The notes beneath the pieces were generated by a model, which did no database searches, was not told where the DNA came from, and saw only the letters and a program-made list of their open reading frames with translations. A stretch of DNA of 64,000 bases from Stenopsyche tienmushanensis. Lineage: Eukaryota > Arthropoda > Insecta > Trichoptera > Stenopsychidae. Position numbers and translations under genes: made by a program. Positions 22,301 through 34,350 of this stretch are shown here, one piece after another (positions within the stretch are counted from its first letter, which is position 1; every line of letters starts with the position of its first letter). The DNA lies in contig WACJ01000514.1 in NCBI GenBank assembly GCA_008973525.1, positions 682,001 to 746,000 on the forward strand. The letters run 5' to 3'.

Positions 22301-24479
22301 TTTTTTTCCGACCAACTACCGGTTGAAGTCGGCAAAAAGAAACAATTCTCCCCCATTTTTCTCTCATCAGTTGCAGTAAATTGAACCTGAAATACAAAGA
22401 AATAAGGAAAAAATTGAGAAAATATGAATGAATACATTATTTTTAGACACAGTTTTTTGAATTCAGCGAAAACCATGCGCAGTCGTGTAAATATTTTCAT
22501 ATGATTTTTTTGGCAGTGTATTTAATGTTGTGGGTGAAGCGATTTAGCAAATATAAATTTAGTAATAATGTTTTAAAGGTCATCCTTTGGCCAGAATACT
22601 ATTTAGAGTTTGTTAATAATCCTACAGAAATCACAGAGTTAATTATGTTTCCATAGTCAACATCTATAAAACATTGACAAGATGAATCTAAAAAGCATTT
22701 GGGTGCTGCACAAACTATATCTTTACAGACATATTAGAAAAGAGTCGACCGATAGTCTTGGCCGCGGGAGGATGTATTCTTCTCGCTGGAAAAATAAAGC
22801 GCTTGGGTTCTATGTTCCAAGCTTCCGCTTCTAATGTCACATTATCTATTTATAGAGCTGTAGGTATAAACTATTAGTATATTTGTAATATTTTATAAAA
22901 AGGGAATTGAAAAAAGATCTCAACATCTTTCATATATGAACACTTACATCCAAAGAGAACTTCAGATTTCAAATCATATTTTTTTTACAGTAACATCTGA
23001 ATAATATTATTCAGAAGGCAGAGAGCAAAATAAGTCTCTCCAGTTGATTGATAGCCAAAGTGGCCCAAGTCATATTTCAACTCCTTACGTCCGAAGCAGC
23101 TGACGTAACCTTAATATAATAAATAATACGAGCGTAATTTTTGACGTTGATTCATCAAATTTATTTAAAAGACTGAGATGAACACGACGACCTTGCCCAT
23201 ACGGGGGCGGGATATCTCGTAATATTTATAAAACACGCCGTTCAATCACTTCTCAAATGCGAAAAATATGAAATTCCTACATTTGCGCCTCAGAAAAAAA
23301 CCGCGATTAGTACTTTTGCTCGTAAATTACGCGTTTTTTTCCCGACCGAAAGAATTCGGGGAAATTATAAATAAGCCCGTGTGCATCTTCCACCCACCCG
23401 TTTGATTATTTTCAATAGCTCGCGGTGCAGCCCTCCGATAAACAATTGCCGATGGGATTTGCCAAACATTTTAATCTGTTCGCCAGCATCTTGAGCAACA
23501 ATTGAGATATAATTTGCAAGAAGCTTCTTCTCCAATAAATCATGCTTCTTCCGCGTCTTCGGCTAAATAGTCCATCATGTGGACGTTTCAGCATTTGGGG
23601 CGCAAGTGCGTGTGTATTTAGCATCCGATTTTAAACGAGTATTTTTGATGTGAACCAAATTTTCAAAATAAGTTCGTCAAAGAGATGGAATGTTAAAGTA
23701 GGTTTTTCCGGGTTCAGGTTGGAAAACAAACGCCCTAATTATGACTTGGCTAACTGACGATATTTTTTTTTTTACGAAAAATTCCAATGATACATTTTCG
23801 TGTCCACCTAAACCGTGGCATTTAAGGTAAACGGAGCAGTCAACTCGGACACATATAACCGAACTTACAGCCAACTCTTTGTAAAATAATCTTTTATTAT
23901 ATAAGTGAAAGCGTGTGTCGGTATAATGAGTTGGTTCCTGGACTCTTATTATAAAAGCTCGAGTTGAAATCCAGGCATTGAGTGGAAAATTCTTCAACAT
24001 ATTGGGGAGATTAAGTAGGAAGTATTGATATTACCGATCGATCGTGTCGATTTAAGTTTATCTTGATTACTTGGAATTGAAAAAGAAAATGCTGTGACGC
24101 ACATTGAATCATTATACTGACACACAACATTTGTTTTTGCACAACATTCGTTAAAGAATTCGTTGGAACTTGTCTATAAAAAGGTTATGCGTTACAGTAA
24201 TCATTCTGTTACGGCTTAAAAATATTCCCTATAGACACGTTTATAACACTCTATTAAAAATGTATCAGGTTCAAATCTAAATTAATATTTTCGATCGATT
24301 GTCTAAATCCTAATTTCTTCGTTCTGAAAGATTAAACGCTGGATATAAAACTGGTCATATAATTTATTATCGTAAGGCTTTGTATCGGACAGACGAATGA
24401 GCCAAGAATGGGAAGTCCAGTTGAGGTTTGAATGTCGAAAGTAGATAATTCAATATTTCAATTGTTTCTCTTTTTCGTA
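22301..24479. other. No gene recognised
   Basis: AT-rich DNA with a less AT-rich island at 23150-23640. Frames at 22267-22500, 23412-23624 and 23677-24000 (all -) have no recognisable domain. A weak relative of the GCGGGAGG hairpin lies near 22760. Confidence 0.4.
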
Positions 24480-24725
24480 TTTTGAGTCCTCCCTGTGGGC
24501 GTAGAAGAGACGAATCACCGTCAAAGATAAAAAACTGCGCCCCCTTCATTCCGTCGTTTATTGGCACCGAAATCAAAATCAAGGCTAATGATACCGAGCA
24601 TCCCGTGCTGCAAGTGACCCCCCAGTGCGAATTTCTGCAGCTGAACAACGCGACAATCGTCAACCGCCGCAGCGACGAGGAAACGCAAAGCACAAGAAAT
24701 CAGCTGAGAGCTCCAATATGTTTCA
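24480..24725. repeat. Dispersed repeat, partner at 32225-32440
   Basis: CAGTGCGAATTTCTGCAGCTGAAC and CCGCAGCGACGAGGAAACGC, ending in GCTGAGAGCTCCAA, parallel GGTGCGATTTCTGTAGATGA, CCGCAGCGACGAAGGCAACG and CATGAGCTCCAA at 32342-32427. Three overlapping frames read through it, which is a by-product of its GC content. Confidence 0.65.
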
Positions 24726-24779
24726 AAACATATGGCATGTCTTAACCCTCCCGTCAATGAAAGTGGTCTGGTTGAACTG

Positions 24780-24830
24780 GATGAAAAAAAAAATGGATGA
24801 AAAAAAAATGGATGAAAAAAAAAAAATATG
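24780..24830. repeat. Short ATGGATGAAAAAAAA tandem repeat
   Basis: Three to four units of GATGAAAAAAAAATG-like sequence, a simple A-rich microsatellite. Confidence 0.8.
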
Positions 24831-25259
24831 CAGTTTTGCATATACAATATGCAAGTTCAAATTCTTACGATATAAACTATGCCAATGCTGCAGTATTCAG
24901 CGTATTGAAGAAAAAAACAGCCATGTTTTAAGTCCGGTGCAAAAAAAATAACAGTTTTCAAGCAATTAGAGTAAGCCGTGTGCCAACAAACCAGCAATTC
25001 TAGCATTGTATAAACAGAGCTAGCTTTGTTTTTAAGCTGTTTTTTAGATCAAAAACGAAACTAGGAGTATCACCCTCCCAGCTTACCAGCACTTGCTTGC
25101 TCTACTAGCTCAAAAACCAGCCTAGTGTGCATTAGTCTGCCGTTTGTATATATACTCCCCAAGCATTTGGTCCATAGCATCAATATCAGCTTGTTGAAAT
25201 ATAGCATTACCCATGGCTTTTGGGCTTCTTCAACAACTTCGGTATTACTAATTAGTGAC
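24831..25259. other. No gene recognised
   Basis: Nothing supporting a gene or a repeat shared within the window. Confidence 0.45.
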
Positions 25260-25872
25260 TAATAAACGTGGAGGGCCTTTAATATACGACCCTATTGGCG
25301 GCGCTGCTGTGTGGTCTGTTCCGGGTTTCGGAGTTCCGCAGTAAGACCAGCTTCAGACTATGTGCACCTGAAGGTGCGTTGGAGGAGGAAAGACAAAGGT
25401 TATGCTAATTTCAAAGGAACTACTAACGCGGGTTCACTGCCACCACAAGTCCAACCTCAGTTTAAAGGGGACTATAGCAGATGACGAACTGCAGGGACTA
25501 CCCTTTCTCCATGGTACTCGTATCGGTTTGGTCATTACCTAGCCACGGAGACGAGTCGCCGTTTGAACAGCCTAAATCCGTTATCCCCTGTATGCACTAG
25601 GCTGTTGAGAATAGTGGTGATGCCTTTGGTATAGTCTCCATCAACTAATGTAATCGACTGTTCCACATACCCTTTTATGGATGCACAGCATAGGGTGACC
25701 TGCGCACCCAACTCATGTTAGCTGGGCTCCCTCAGCTGCGTTTGATGATCAAACCGACGTGGCTGCTTTCGCGCACCGCTACTCCACTTCATTATTCCAG
25801 AGGTTCAACCGTTGCCCGCTGGGTTAGGGTTGGCCTCTCCTCCTGGAGTTTTATGAGTGGGCATCGTGGAGT
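25260..25872. other. GC-richer non-coding block next to an open frame, possibly LINE untranslated region
   Basis: About 600 bp of clearly higher GC than the flanks, with no long frame on either strand. It ends abruptly at CATCGTGGAGTTTAACACCTACCC, after which the 165-codon frame begins on the - strand. The texture resembles untranslated sequence of an insect LINE, but I cannot match it to a family. Confidence 0.35.
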
Positions 25873-26370
25873 TTAACACCTACCCAAAAATATTATAATG
25901 TCGAGATAGTCCCAACAAAAGCAAGCCTTGCCTGCTGTAGTTCGTCCACGTCCGTCCGTCCTTCCACTTCCTTCGTACTTTTCAATTAATTCCAGTAGTA
26001 CTTTTTCACCTAAGTTGACTGTTCTCTGGCCTCCTTCTTCTTTTACAGTATACAGGATAGCTTTACATGTATGAAAAAAATCAGGGTCTGGCCAGACATT
26101 GACTCTAGGTGTATAAATAGAAATAAAAACACAAGGATCCCGAATTTTCTTTTTAACTCTAAATTCTGTAAAACCCTTCAATGAATTATAATACAAATAA
26201 GGATACCCTTTGAATGTTAAAATATTCAGGATACAAGCGTTGATTTTTTTTGTATCAGGATATTTCTTTCTGTAAGCTTTTGCTAACAAAAGCAAATATT
26301 GCTTTTGCTCTTCATCGATTGTCATCAATTTATTATGTTCCTTCATTAAGGCAACTCTCAGCAATAGCAT
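25873..26370 (-). CDS. Unassigned 165-codon open frame
   Basis: This is the longest uninterrupted frame in the window. The product is hydrophilic and basic in its first half (KAYRKKYPDTKKINACIL), followed by GYPYLYYNSLKGFTEFRVKK and a phrase IYTPRVNVWPDPDFF. I recognise no domain, signal peptide or membrane segment. A possible second start is the Met at residue 9. The last 25 codons (SGRTDGRGRTTAGKACF onward) look like read-through into low-complexity DNA. No clear splice sites or poly-A signal tie it to a gene. It could be a transposon-derived fragment, a single-exon orphan or chance; I lean to a mobile-element remnant because a GC-rich repeat-like block lies immediately beyond its stop. Confidence 0.3.
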   Translation of the reverse strand: MLLLRVALMKEHNKLMTIDEEQKQYLLLLAKAYRKKYPDTKKINACILNILTFKGYPYLYYNSLKGFTEFRVKKKIRDPCVFISIYTPRVNVWPDPDFFHTCKAILYTVKEEGGQRTVNLGEKVLLELIEKYEGSGRTDGRGRTTAGKACFCWDYLDIIIFLGRC

Positions 26371-28394
26371 TCACTACCCGCATAGAATGGACCATTTTCA
26401 TTGCAAAACATTGAATGATGAACTATGCACGCTGGAAATTCCTTGCATTAATTTCTGCATTCAAACAATCAACTTTCCAAGAATCGATTGATTGCTTTTG
26501 GCTTTCGACAAGGAATCAATTGAAAATACTCGTCCTGAAATAAACATCTATCTACGCGACTAAAAATAAACACGAATTGAGACCAGATATACAGTACCGG
26601 ACGCTGCTACATTCTTTGGACTGTTTTAGAGAGCAACTCTTTATTGTTTCAATACATGTTTCTCCAACAGATATCATAGCTAAGAAGTTGAGTGCCACAT
26701 CCGCCATATTTCAGTTTCTCCCGAGTGATTGATTTAAAATGACAGCGATTCATTTAGCTTACAATGTAACCGGCCTGAAAAAAATAGCATGTTTTCATCC
26801 AAGCATTGTAATCCCGTTTTTCATATTTTCGTTTTGAAAACAGCTGTCAACTTATCTCGCACGTGGAAAAGACTTGGAAACGAAAAGCAGATAAAAAATA
26901 CAGCATCTTTGTGTTTCGCTTGAAATATTCACATAATAGACGGATCGCGGTAATCAACGGATTGTCACAAGATAAATTCTCACGTATGATGAATAATATA
27001 AAGACGTCTGCGTGAAAGTATCGTCTGAATGAAGCATCCTCATGCTGAAATGCATCCGCTGCTTGAAGCACGTTCTTGCAGAATGTGTTTGCTCTTCGTC
27101 TTATATTTAGTATGGTGGCTAAAGCTGTCTGTAAGGTTGTCTGAAGCTGCATGTCGATCAAATGCGATTATCTTACACTACTAAATTTAAATCAACCAAA
27201 AGTGAATTCCTCAGTGATGCCAGACGCGATGACGAAATCGATAGGCGAATTAGAGCATGTACTGGAGTGTTGCGAATAGTGTAATGGGCCATTGTCATCG
27301 GCGTCATTCCTAGCCTCAATAGCGAAATGATTATGCAATAAAATATTTATATCATTCTCTCGTTTAAAATAAAGGATAATGTCGCATCAGAACCATGACG
27401 TAATGGAAATATGTGTTATTTAAGGTTTTTATTATGGCCGAGATAAAAAAGCACAGTAACGAGATCGGAGAAGCCGAAGGGAAGAGCATGTTTTTCCGCG
27501 GCCAAGACTACTGGACGACCCATTGTCTTCTTTTTTGCGCGTCCGCAATCCTATTCACGCATGCGCAGAAGGGAGGACCGATACATTTTATGTGCATTTT
27601 ATATAAAAGCGTAAGATAAATCATGAATGAGGGTCAAGTATATTATTAGTCGATGCGTTCAAGATTAATTAAAATTGACTTTGAGGAATTATGCATAAAT
27701 TTAACATTAATTGAGTTTCACTACAAATGCATGGCATTTTCTTGTTTGCATGATGTCATGCCGTATCGGACGCGATCCTTTCCAATTGCATCATCATTCA
27801 AAGAATTCCCATTAAATCTAAACTAGTCGTCACGTTTAGAGAAAATAAAAAAAAATTGGCAAAAATAAGTGTTCTTGGTCAGCATAATGGTCCAATGCGC
27901 GCCCATACAATCGATCGTTAAATATTTACGTCAAAACACTATGATTCATTTCTAAATATTTAATCAAGAATCTATCCAAAAAAATGATCATATAAACGCG
28001 CGTTTTTTCATGTTTTCCCGTTGTAAATATTTACAAAATAATAAAATGCGACTAAAATGAGCAGTTTCGGCGGTGCAGTTGAAAATGGTGATGCAAAAAT
28101 CGCACAACGTTTGGATGCTGAGCTTAAAATTAGATTTTCAGCGATTTCATTTCAATGTTATCAACAACAGGTACCACAGGAATGTTTTAAATAGCTTTCG
28201 CCACCTTTATGAAGCGTTTTCTATAATAAAATCGGCATCAACATATGACGAAAGCATATTTTTGTTGTGCACTCAGATTCTTTCGCGCTTATTTGTTTTC
28301 AGTTTTCAATTTTCTCAGATTATTCCACACACTTTTCTTAATCATGGTCGATCTTTGACCAATTGGAAATCGCAGCACACTTTTTTACGAGAAA
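26371..28394. other. No gene recognised
   Basis: AT-rich DNA. Frames at 26847-27161 (-), 27413-27619 (+) and 28073-28405 (+) have no domain or exon borders. Confidence 0.4.
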
Positions 28395-28740
28395 ATCACA
28401 AATAAAGAAATCCACTGGTGTCAGGTCTGGAGACCGTGCAAGCCACGGAATAGGGCCACCAAAAGAATTAATTTACATGACAGAGGTGCCCACAAATAAA
28501 TCCTAATTGATGGAATAAACTTTTCTTTGCCTAGGATTTGCAGCAAAAATTTGTTTAAATTTGCAAATTTAAACAAATTTTGTAAATAATCTTAATAAAA
28601 ACATCTTTAGCATAAAAATTATCTTCTCCCCCTAACCCTGACAAACTGGTACCTCTTCAAGTTTAACGACTTATTGAATGATTTGTATGACATGTAGCAT
28701 ATTGTTTTGAATATTTAAAATTGAAATCTTAATTAAGTTC
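28395..28740 (-). pseudogene. Tc1/mariner-superfamily transposase fragment with repeat flank
   Basis: On the - strand the block at 28400-28460 reads GGPIPWLARSPDLTPVDFFI, matching the W-P-x-R-S-P-D-L-T-P-x-D-F-F-x-W-G box around the last catalytic Asp of IS630/Tc1/mariner transposases. The same block recurs at 31220-31340. The flank at 28640-28700 matches 30895-30990 in inverted orientation. Broken and inactive. Confidence 0.6.
28546..28581. repeat. Perfect 17-bp palindrome
   Basis: The arms AAAATTTGTTTAAATTT (28546-28562) and its exact complement (28565-28581) are separated by GC. It lies inside the mariner-related repeat. Confidence 0.85.
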
Positions 28741-28854
28741 AAAATAGTTGTTAGTTTTTTGAACCCACCCTTCACATGGAGTTCAAATTTAATAATTATT
28801 ATATATTTTTAATTTTCTTCTAAAAATATTTTCATCTAAAAAAATTAAATTTCA

Positions 28855-29060
28855 CTTAAAAATTGGCAAAACTCGAATATCTACGACACTGGAGATCTTA
28901 ATGTGCCAACTACCGGATGATGGTTCCAGAAGAAACGTAGCGGTGTAAGATGGATGCAATGGCTGGAAACAGATGAATCAAACATTTTTCTGAGCGGATA
29001 AAAAGCTTCAAGAACAGTCCACAAAATTGTAGAAGTTGAGTATAAAAGAGATTCGGAGAG
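28855..29060 (+). repeat. Dispersed repeat, partner of 9840-10060
   Basis: Same block order as the first copy: GGCAAAACTCG, CTACGACACTGGAGA, ACTACCGGATGATG, AAAAGCTTCAA. It is too diverged to define its ends. Confidence 0.6.
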
Positions 29061-30470
29061 CAAATTTAGTCAATTTGAGACTATCGTCAATAACAATCAG
29101 AACCAATAAAGTCTTGAGATCCGACCACTCGTCTTGGCCGCAGGAAGATCTGATTTTTCCTTTGGTCTGAAAGATACGACGTTTATAATCATTCATTCTG
29201 TTTATTAATACAAGTTTTTCCAAGCATGTAATCAAATATTGATTCATATTTCTTAGCGTTCCGACAGATAAACAGACTAAATTATGCACTGCATACAATT
29301 CCTATGACATTTATCAATACAAGTGCTTCAATAAAGTAAATTTTCCAAATAGCTCAAGTAAAAAAAATAATAGTATTATGGAGTAAATATTTTTGGCACG
29401 CATTTGCACTCACAAATGAGACAACATTTAGTAAAAGATTGAGAGCGAGAGATGTCAAATGATGAGCGTTTTATTGCCGGCAGATTCGACCTGTTATACA
29501 ACGCGGAGGTTGGTGGTCTCTTCGAGAAAAAAAAATGTTAATTGCCGCTCGAAAAGCATATAAAACAGGCCATTCTCTTCCTCCTTCCGAAGCCCAATTT
29601 GCGATTTTCCGGGTGGCGTTTTTTTGATTGACGTCGGTGCTTGGCATGAGTTTTCCTTTTCGACCGCTTACAATTTTCTTCGGGAAATTAAATCGCTGGA
29701 TATTTTTCACTGGGAAAGCTTCTGAAATAAATATGTTCTTAAAAATGAATTTATTTTTGCGCAGACATTGGCAATGCCCGGAGCAAGTCTATAGCAGTGA
29801 AAATGTTTATTGACCCGTCATTTCACAGAGAGGAGCTTCGTGTAATATTTTGTCTTTGGTGCAGACAATTGACTTTTTCTTTCGCCGAAATATATCTCAT
29901 TATGTAAATACAATTCGTCATTGTCTCTGCGGGTTTATGTTTTCATTGTATCTGCTAAGCATCACATAAATCGATGATAATTTCTCAATTGTGCTGTTTG
30001 GATACTAACATAATGAATTGGGACGAGGAAAACATTATCAGTCCGAATGGTATTGCCAAAATATTCGGCTTTGTCTAGACTTGCTGACAATTGTCTCAAC
30101 AACCATCAAAATGATTTCATCAGCCTTCCATAAATAGAACAAACAAAGAGCAAATTGCATTGAAACGCCAAAAAACGTAAATCAATTCAGAATGTTCTGG
30201 ATCGCGTTGAAGGACTGTTTTTATTGCATGTTTATTCAGTTAATGCTGCATCATCCTTTCAAAGAAATTTGATGTCGTGTCAACATCCAAGCTCACAAAT
30301 GTATCTTCAAATGAATAAATTCAAATGACTACACACAAGGAAGCTTATTCATGCTTTAAAATGTTTTTGAATCATATAGGGTTATATCAAAATATAAGTT
30401 GTAATAGTGATTAATACCTATGGATGAATCAAATATTTCCCCTGAATAGAAATGAAACTAAATACATATT
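29061..30470. other. No gene recognised
   Basis: Frames at 29008-29298 (-), 29471-29710 (-) and 29628-29813 (+) have no domain. The phrase CGTCTTGGCCGCAGGAAG near 29130 is a weak relative of the GCGGGAGG hairpin family. Confidence 0.4.
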
Positions 30471-30650
30471 GAGGTGGCTTTTAGCAGTTCCATTTATGAG
30501 ACAATTGCCAACCATTTTGATATGGTTTTTCATGGCGTACATATGTTTTTAAAAATGTGATCGCCAGCCACACCTCCTGTAGGATACGAACCCAAGATGA
30601 TTGAGTTAAGAGGCCAACAGCTTAACCACAAGACTACCCACAGGGAGTTG
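30471..30650 (-). mobile_element. tRNA-derived SINE
   Basis: On the - strand the head contains a box-A-like TAGTCTTGTGG (30626-30636) and box B GGTTCGTATCC (30582-30592). Between them is a tRNA-like anticodon arm with loop CTCTTAA, as in tRNA-Lys(CTT). The folded arms are imperfect, so it is not a functional tRNA. The body at 30471-30550 (ATTGCCAACCATTTTGATAT) recurs at 35938-36005, as expected of an interspersed SINE. Confidence 0.65.
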
Positions 30651-30839
30651 TAATGAAAAACCCCACCATACCGACCGACATTTTTTTTTGCTACGTTTCA
30701 CACATAAGTCCTAAATGTCCTAAGTGTCAGGGTTGTCCAAAATATCCAAAATTTCACCTTTAAATCGTCATAATATTTTAAGTCATTGGTCGTAATAGCA
30801 GGAAATGATGTATTTTGCAATATATTTTTGATCTAAATA

Positions 30840-31350
30840 AATCATTATTTTGTGCAATTGTTTGAACTTAGTTTAGTTTTAAAAAGCTCTCTAGATTATA
30901 CCCTTCCCAACGATATGCTACATGTCATACAAATCATTCAATAAGCCGTTTAACTTGAAGAGATACAGTTTGGAAGGATTAGGGTTAGAAAATACTTTTT
31001 ATGTTTAAGATGTTTTTATTAATTTTTTTTACAAAATTTGTTAATTTTAAATTTGCCCACCTCTGCTTCATATGCACGAACGATACCCTTTCCTTAATTC
31101 AATTGTAGTTGTCTAAAGTGGCATTTCTTCTTTTATTTTTGCAAATGCGACGATTATTATTTCAATTAGGATTTCTTTTATGAGCACCTCTGTCATGTAA
31201 ATTGCACGTCCCTAGACAAATAAATCCAGTGGTGTCAGGTCTGGAGATCTTGCGAGCTACGAAATAGGGCATGTCCCTAGACAACAACAAAAAACCTTGG
31301 TGTCAGATCTGAAGACCGTGCGAGCCACGGAATAGGGGACGTGCCTAAGC
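30840..31350 (+). repeat. Rearranged second copy of the 28.4-kb mariner-related repeat
   Basis: GCTACATGTCATACAAATCA and CACCTCTGTCATGTAAATT are inverted relative to 28470-28700, whereas CCAGTGGTGTCAGGTCTGGA (31230 on) keeps the same orientation as 28410. The latter block is then repeated in a degenerate form at 31290-31345. This indicates internal inversion plus local duplication. Confidence 0.6.
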
Positions 31351-31487
31351 AAATAAATCGTGCGAGCCAAATGGAAGACCTCGTTTACACTGAGACAACG
31401 GAATTGGGCAATTGGAAACTCAGGATAGATGGACATGGCGGAATGCGTTTTCGGTTGCCGGGAAGACCTGATATACTGTTTGGAGAA

Positions 31488-32034
31488 CAGGGCCGTAACA
31501 AGACCGTGGCAAAACAGGCGCCCGAGTTTATACTATGTTGTCTAATCCCACTTTTCTTCGTTATCGCCTAAACATTGAGCCGACCCAACCGGCATAAGTC
31601 CGTAAAAAATTAAGACAACAATATTTTCGACCGATTGTAAGCTTTAAACAATCCATCCAATCAGTTTTCTTCGGACAGCTTCGTTTTATAATGAGAATTC
31701 GTAATCGTTCTGTAGACATATTTGTATGTGGCGTCCATTCGTCGTGTCAGCGGTTCGAAAAGCGGACCGGTTGGATACACAGACGTTGTGGCCACTCCGT
31801 CCTATTATGTCTGCCAGATCGTGCATTAACAATCGACGGTCATCCGATAAAATTTTGTGAATTCTCTTCATCATTTCTGGGATGGTTACCTCATTTTGTC
31901 GACTACTGCGCTGTTCGTCTTGGCAGCTAGTACGGCTTCGTTTAAACTCTGCCGCCCAACCTCTTACTTACAAGGAGCAGACTCTCCGAGAGCAATATTT
32001 GCCACGAGCGCTTCATACTCTTGTTACGGCTCTG
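31488..32034. mobile_element. hAT-like non-autonomous element (CAGRGCCGTAAC family)
   Basis: Starts CAGGGCCGTAACAAGACCGT and ends TCTTGTTACGGCTCTG, near-perfect inverted ends. The flanking octamers TTGGAGAA and TTCGAGAC agree at 6 of 8 positions, compatible with a decayed 8-bp hAT target duplication. The interior has the short hairpin GGTTCGAAAAGCGGACC at about 31752 followed by GGTTGGATACACAGAC. It has no transposase. Relatives lie at 34970-35334, 38455-38600, 39799-40150, 42109-42790, 50640-50970 and 63356-63420. Confidence 0.7.
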
Positions 32035-32224
32035 TTCGAGACACTTGAGTAAGTACATGTATTGAACTTTAGTTTTGGGATGGATTTTCGTAAATTATAA
32101 TAAACAGTACTTTCTGAATTAAATTTGTAGCTTTTTGTATTGTGATCAAATGTAGGATCTTCGGCGGGCAAATTAATAAAGTAATAGTACAAGTTCATTG
32201 TTATAGAGCTCGGAAATTAGTCCA

Positions 32225-32440
32225 CGAATTGATTTCCACTTTTGAAACACTGAAGGTAAAGAACCACGTCCCTTTAAGGGGGGACTGAGATCACCATCGC
32301 AGCTAATAGCACGGAGAGCGCCGTACTCCAAATAACCTCCCGGTGCGATTTCTGTAGATGAACGACGCAATACCACCGCAGCGACGAAGGCAACGCAAAA
32401 CTCAAGAAATTAGCCATGAGCTCCAAATTCAGCTGCGTTA
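32225..32440. repeat. Dispersed repeat, partner of 24480-24725
   Basis: See the shared blocks listed for 24480-24725. Here the left part includes TTTAAGGGGGGACTGAGATC. Non-coding. Confidence 0.65.
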
Positions 32441-34222
32441 TCGATATTTCGATCAATTATCTTCATAGCCATTCTTGGTATGAATATTTATAAATTGAGT
32501 CACTATATCTACATTTGATGTATCTATCATATGACAATTTGATGAATTGAGGGGAAATTATGCACATTCCCGACATACGATCCGATTGTGGTTCGACCGG
32601 AAAGCATAAGATGTTAATTGGATCGTATTGGTTGCACACAGAGATCATATAAAAATATTCTTAGACGAGTCCTTCATATTATGTGCGCTGTTGCATATTT
32701 TTAAAAATAACACATTAAAAAGCTGCCGGTATCAGAGTCGTTTTCGTTTTATCGCCTCGCCCGTTGGATCGCAGCATTTCTCGAAAAATTCAGCAGGCCT
32801 GTAAAGAAAGCCGTTCACATTCCTAAACGTTTTTATTGCAGTTTCGAAAGCTTGTTACTTACATATTTATTTTGATTAATTAAAGAGCATATTTATACTC
32901 GAAGGTGGCTCCGAGACGAAAATAATGAGACGAGGACACGCGAGCGAAGAAATATGCACATCGGGGATTGTACACGTGTAATTGCATGCTTGTCACTTCT
33001 TTGTGTGATTTAAGTCACCTGCTTTGCTCGCAGCAGGTGCAGTCAAAATCTGCAGCGAGTCTCCTGTAACCGGCCAAATTTACGAATGCACATATCTTCC
33101 ATCCGATGGAGATGAGCGCGTATTTGACGGGATGCTCTCCGAGTGCTTCGTTATAAATAACGGACAATTGGGTAAAATTTGCGAAAGGGTCACCTCTGCC
33201 TGCTTTCTAAAATATGCGAATTTGCCTGCCTGGCTCTCTAATTTGATGCAAAGTATAATTTAAATGTATTAATAGCGCATATGTGTCATCGAGTACAAGT
33301 CATACACTTTTTTTAAGTTGTATTTATTCGAAATTATACATAAATTCCTTCGCCAATTCCGTTTATTTGTGTCGTTGAAAATATTCGAAGCTTTCAGGCA
33401 TTACGTGCGAGCTTTTTGCTTAAATTAAGCACGAGGTATGCCAAGCCAGAGATTGGTAACCCGCACGTTAAAAGCTTTAGCACATGGAAAACATGATATA
33501 GACCTTCGTATATATAAAAAAAATATTATATTTATTGCCAAAAAATATCATAAATAAATAAAATAAATTTTAAATCTATACTGGAAAGCCGAAATATAAG
33601 AATATTCTATGAATTATTTTTATGCATTACAATCAAAACTATGATCTATTAATATTATACGAATAATTCGCATCTATTGTCAAAATATTTAATATAAATA
33701 AATGTAAAATGATTCTAATGCTAGAGTTTGCGTCCACTGTTTTAGATCAGTGTACTGTTTAGCCTGAAGTGTTTTCAAGTTGCGTAACAATCGTCAGGGA
33801 CAGTTGTACGAAAACTCACCAATGAAATCTAATTATTGCATACTTATGACATTGTAAATATTTAAAAGTATAAATAAATACATTTTTGATACCAAAACAA
33901 GATAATTTATCACGTGGAAACGCTAAGAATTTCCAAAAAGAAAAACAATTTCCACGCATCGTAGACCTTCGACTCGCGTATTGAATTGTACGCAGTTTTA
34001 ATTATAAGTCCATTGTGAAACTAAGATACAGATTGACTCATCGCAAAATTTTACTTGCCGAAAACAAGGCCGCTGGATTCGACTCGTCGATAATGAGGTT
34101 ACAATATATCGCATTGCAATGACGAAATAAGCGAATTGAGCTCAGCCAGTAAATCTGTAGGCAAAAGCTCCGCGTGTGCATAATGATGCAAACGCCAATT
34201 TAAATCATATTAGTACGAAAGT
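32441..34222. other. No gene recognised
   Basis: The frame at 33024-33263 (+) sits in a less AT-rich patch but has no family motif. I could not find splice borders that would make it an exon of a recognisable protein. Confidence 0.4.
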
Positions 34223-34350
34223 TGCAATACAACTTTAGCCACGTCTACCGAAGCTCTGGCCATCTTGTATCGAAAGTAGACTATGTTTATTTAATAATAA
34301 TTAACGTTAACTACTTGTGGACGAAAAAGCAGCTTTGTAGATTTTAATTC
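34223..34350 (+). repeat. Dispersed repeat, partner at 41630-41765
   Basis: Shares TTTAGCCACGTCTA, TTGTATCGAAAGTAGA and CAGCTTTGTAGATTTTAAT with 41630-41765, in the same orientation. Confidence 0.75.

Noticed and set aside
24367..24951. Three overlapping frames of about 108 codons near 24.5 kb
   Set aside because: They lie on both strands of a GC-rich dispersed repeat that recurs at 32.2 kb and show no domain.
30582..30636. Functional tRNA-Lys gene
   Set aside because: The D and acceptor stems do not pair properly, and the sequence continues into a repeated body. It is a SINE head.
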